A DNA stretch of 64,000 nucleotides, taken from Euptelea pleiosperma. Lineage: Eukaryota > Streptophyta > Magnoliopsida > Ranunculales > Eupteleaceae. A program made the position numbers and the translations under genes. Under the pieces are notes generated by a model. That model saw nothing but the letters and a program-made list of their open reading frames with translations. It made no database searches and was not told the origin of the DNA. Positions 61,564 to 64,000 of this stretch are shown here, one piece after another. Every line of letters starts with the position of its first letter. The stretch's first letter is position 1. Location of the stretch: the NCBI GenBank assembly GCA_035048495.1, contig CM068545.1, positions 41,286,450 through 41,350,449 of the forward strand, read 5' to 3'.

Positions 61564-64000
61564 CAGAGTCAGTACCCATCTACTCAGAACCATCAGTTCC
61601 AACAGGGTCAATACTCTGGACAATCGAGCACATTTCAGAATCAGCAAAGAGTTCCCCAGAACTTTCAGAACCAACAGATTGTCCCAACTAATTCTTCCGC
61701 CTATAACTATAATGTCCCGATGAGCTCGAGTCGCGAATTGGTGCCTCAGCTCCCATTAGCTGCCCCCCAACAGTCGGTCCCCAAACCTGGTATTGAGGAC
61801 CTTCTAGCTCAACTCATTACTCAATCTATGCAACGCCTAAAGCAACAGCAACAGCAATCCATGCTTCGTCTAGAGCAACGTCTAGGTAACTTGGAAGCTG
61901 AGAAGGCTAAGGGGATCTTTCCTAGCCAACCCATTGCCAACCCTAAAGGAAATGCCAAAGGGGCAGTATATGAGATCGGATCCCAATCTCAAAGCCAGAA
62001 TGAGAATTGTCAAGGGGAGGTGCAAGCTGTAACCACCCTACGATCTGGAAAAACTGTGGACATGGGAGTCCAACCACCACCGGTGCCATCTCCAGCACCC
62101 ATCACTCGTACAAAGGAAACTAGTACCAATCCTACCTCTGCTTCTTCCACCTCTGCACCAACATCTGATATCCCTGTGCAGAAATCTAAGGCTAAAGACA
62201 AATCCATTTGTCGAGTAAAGCCTCCCTTCCCGGACAGACTTGTCCAAGATAAGCGGGATCAGCAATTCTCTGAGATCTTAGATGTCTTTAAAGACGTCCA
62301 GATCAATATCCCATTCCTTTCTGCTATCAAGCAAATCCCTTCCTATGCCAAATTCCTCAAGGACTTGTGCACAGTTAAGCGGCGTACGCATGTACCCAAA
62401 GCTGCCTTCTTGGCCGAAAAAGCTACAGCGTTCATTCAACGCAATAGTGTGATCAAACACAAGGATCCAGGTAGCCCAACTGTCCAATGTGAAATTGGTG
62501 ACAACTTTAGCTGCACTGCCTTGCTAGATTTAGGGGCTAGCGTTAACCTCATACCATTCTCGGTATATCAGCAGTTAGGACTGAAAGATATGAAGCCTAC
62601 CAATGTCACCCTGAAATTGGCTGATCAGTCCATCAAGATTCCAAGAGGAATCATTGAAGATGTCCTAGTAAAAGTCGCTGACTTTTATTATCCTGTGGAC
62701 TTTATCATTCTAGACACCGAGCCGTGTCACGACAACCGCATTCCGGTCATCTTAGGCCGTCCATTCCTTGCCACCGCGAACGCACACATCGGGTGCCGGG
62801 ACGGAAACATGTCCATTGCTTTCGGTAACCTCAAAGCTGAGGTCAACATCTTTCGTTTAATGCAACAAGATGCCGATCGCGAAGTGACCGATGAAATGTG
62901 TGCCATTGAGAGTCTAATCCCGGACTCCACCGAAGATATTCTTAAGCAGTGTCTAGAACACTTTGGAGCTGACTTTGCAACAGAGTCAGCCATTTTTGAT
63001 CTCAATGATCTTTTGGAAACTGCTCCATTGCTAGAGATCCCCGCTCTACTCATCGAGTTCGAGCCTCTGATAACCATGGCCAGAGAACCCATCCTTCCTT
63101 TACCTACTGAAGTCAAACCTCTTCAATCCGTGTCTTCTGTGACACCTATTCCTACTCCATCCACTCCAATATTGGAGCTCAAGCCACTCCCAACAGATCT
63201 TTCCTATGCCTATCTTGGTCCTAAGGAAACCTACCCTGTCATTATTGCTTCCGCTTTGTCTGAGAGTGAACGTAAAAAACTTCTCGAGCTGCTCAACGAG
63301 CACAAATCTGCGATAGGTTGGACTATAGATGATATTCGAGGCATAGACCCCTCGGTGTGCCAACATCACATCTATCTCGAGGATGAATCTAAAACCTCTC
63401 GAGAACACCAGAGGAGGTTGAACCCCGTCCTGAAGGATGTAGTCCGGGATGAGGTCCTTAAACTGTTAGATGCGGGTATCATTTATCCCATCTCCGATAG
63501 CAAATGGGTGAGTCCTATTCATGTCGTCCCTAAAAAGGCAGGATTCACAGTTTTGGAAAATGAGAACAAGGAAATGGTAACCCAGCGCCTGAAGAAAGGG
63601 TGGAGAGTCTGCATCGATTACCGACGACTCAACACCAACACTAGGAAGGACCATTTTCCTTTACCCTTCATAGACCAAATGTTGGAGAGATTAGCAGGTC
63701 ACTCCTATTACTGCTTCCTCGATGGTTACTCAGGGTATAATCAAATACCAATCGCCCCTGAGGATCACGAGAAGACAACCTTCACTTGTCCCTTTGGCAC
63801 TTTTGCCTACAAGCGCATGCCCTTTGGCCTTTGCAATGCACCCGCGACCTTTCAAAGGTGTATGATGAGCATATTCTCTGACATGGTGGAAAAATTCCTC
63901 GAAGTCTTTATGGACGACTTCTCAGTGTTTGGGTCATCCTTTGATGACTGTCTGAACCATCTAGGGCTTGTACTTCACCGCTGTCAGGACAAGCGACTTG
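61564..64000 (+). CDS. Athila Pol (protease and reverse transcriptase), open to window end
   Basis: Continuous frame in register with gag, no stop to base 64000 (812 codons). The Gln-rich linker is followed by a conserved pre-protease region with PFPDRLV, then IPFLSAIKQIPSYAKFLK (~62224-62360). Aspartic protease: ALLDLGASVNLIP (~62518-62556) and ILGRPFL (~62752). RT: DDIRGIDPSVCQHHI (~63331), VPKKAGF (~63526), WRVCIDYRRLN (~63601), FCLDGYSGYNQI-type motif (~63715), FGLCNAPATFQRCM (~63826) and the catalytic FMDDFSVFG (~63910). Both aspartates of the YxDD-type box are present. RNase H and integrase should follow beyond the window. Start for translation depends on gag readthrough or on absence of the TAG in other copies. 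Confidence 0.9.

Overview
This is nuclear DNA from a flowering plant with a repeat-rich genome. The evidence is a split gene with GT-AG introns for a plant-type JmjC histone demethylase, plus LTR retrotransposons of plant lineages (Sirevirus, Athila, Tat, and a Tekay-like LTR). I cannot name the species. Many of the short open frames in the window are low-complexity shadows of LTR sequence and are not annotated.

Region 1 (1-4.6 kb) is intergenic. It opens with the edge of a minus-strand Tekay-like LTR. It then carries several copies of a foldback (long terminal inverted repeat) MITE family, with degenerate relics between them. Region 2 (about 4.8-24 kb) holds the only host gene I can support. 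It has eleven coding exons (7330-23652) encoding about 1204 aa of a KDM5-type H3K4 demethylase closest to the JMJ18/JMJ15/JMJ703 clade: JmjN, JmjC with all metal ligands present, C5HC2 zinc finger, FYRN and FYRC. Its introns hold Harbinger-type and hAT-type MITEs. The 8.66 kb intron 6 cuts the JmjC domain between two metal-binding exons. It contains copia and gypsy relics, a ~350 bp-arm perfect-order inverted repeat, and a MITE that sits in only one arm of that repeat.

Region 3 (about 25.4-64 kb and beyond) is a nest of LTR retrotransposons that can be untangled from target-site duplications (TSDs). The oldest is a Tat-type Ty3/gypsy element: 5' LTR, gag at 26.6-27.9 kb, resuming at 44.58 kb with gag end and protease. 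Into its gag went a Sirevirus (Ty1/copia, 27947-44577, TSD GAGGA). That Sirevirus was in turn hit by a 3.4 kb solo LTR of Tekay type (TSD GGTAG) and by an Athila solo LTR (TSD GATTG). Into the Tat protease went a minus-strand Athila element starting at 45408. That element was hit by a plus-strand Athila solo LTR (46392-49137), a minus-strand Athila solo LTR (50801-53839, TSD CTCAC), and finally a plus-strand Athila element (56136 to beyond the window). The last is nearly intact: its gag-pol is open to the window end apart from one TAG.

The most unusual items are these. The Sirevirus carries an intact 381-aa extra ORF downstream of a decayed pol, preceded by LTR-like GGTCGACC repeats and a TATA box. 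All Athila LTRs carry a recurrent short inverted repeat and a promoter palindrome. The demethylase gene has a TE-filled, hairpin-bearing intron where retention or premature polyadenylation would remove half of the catalytic centre.
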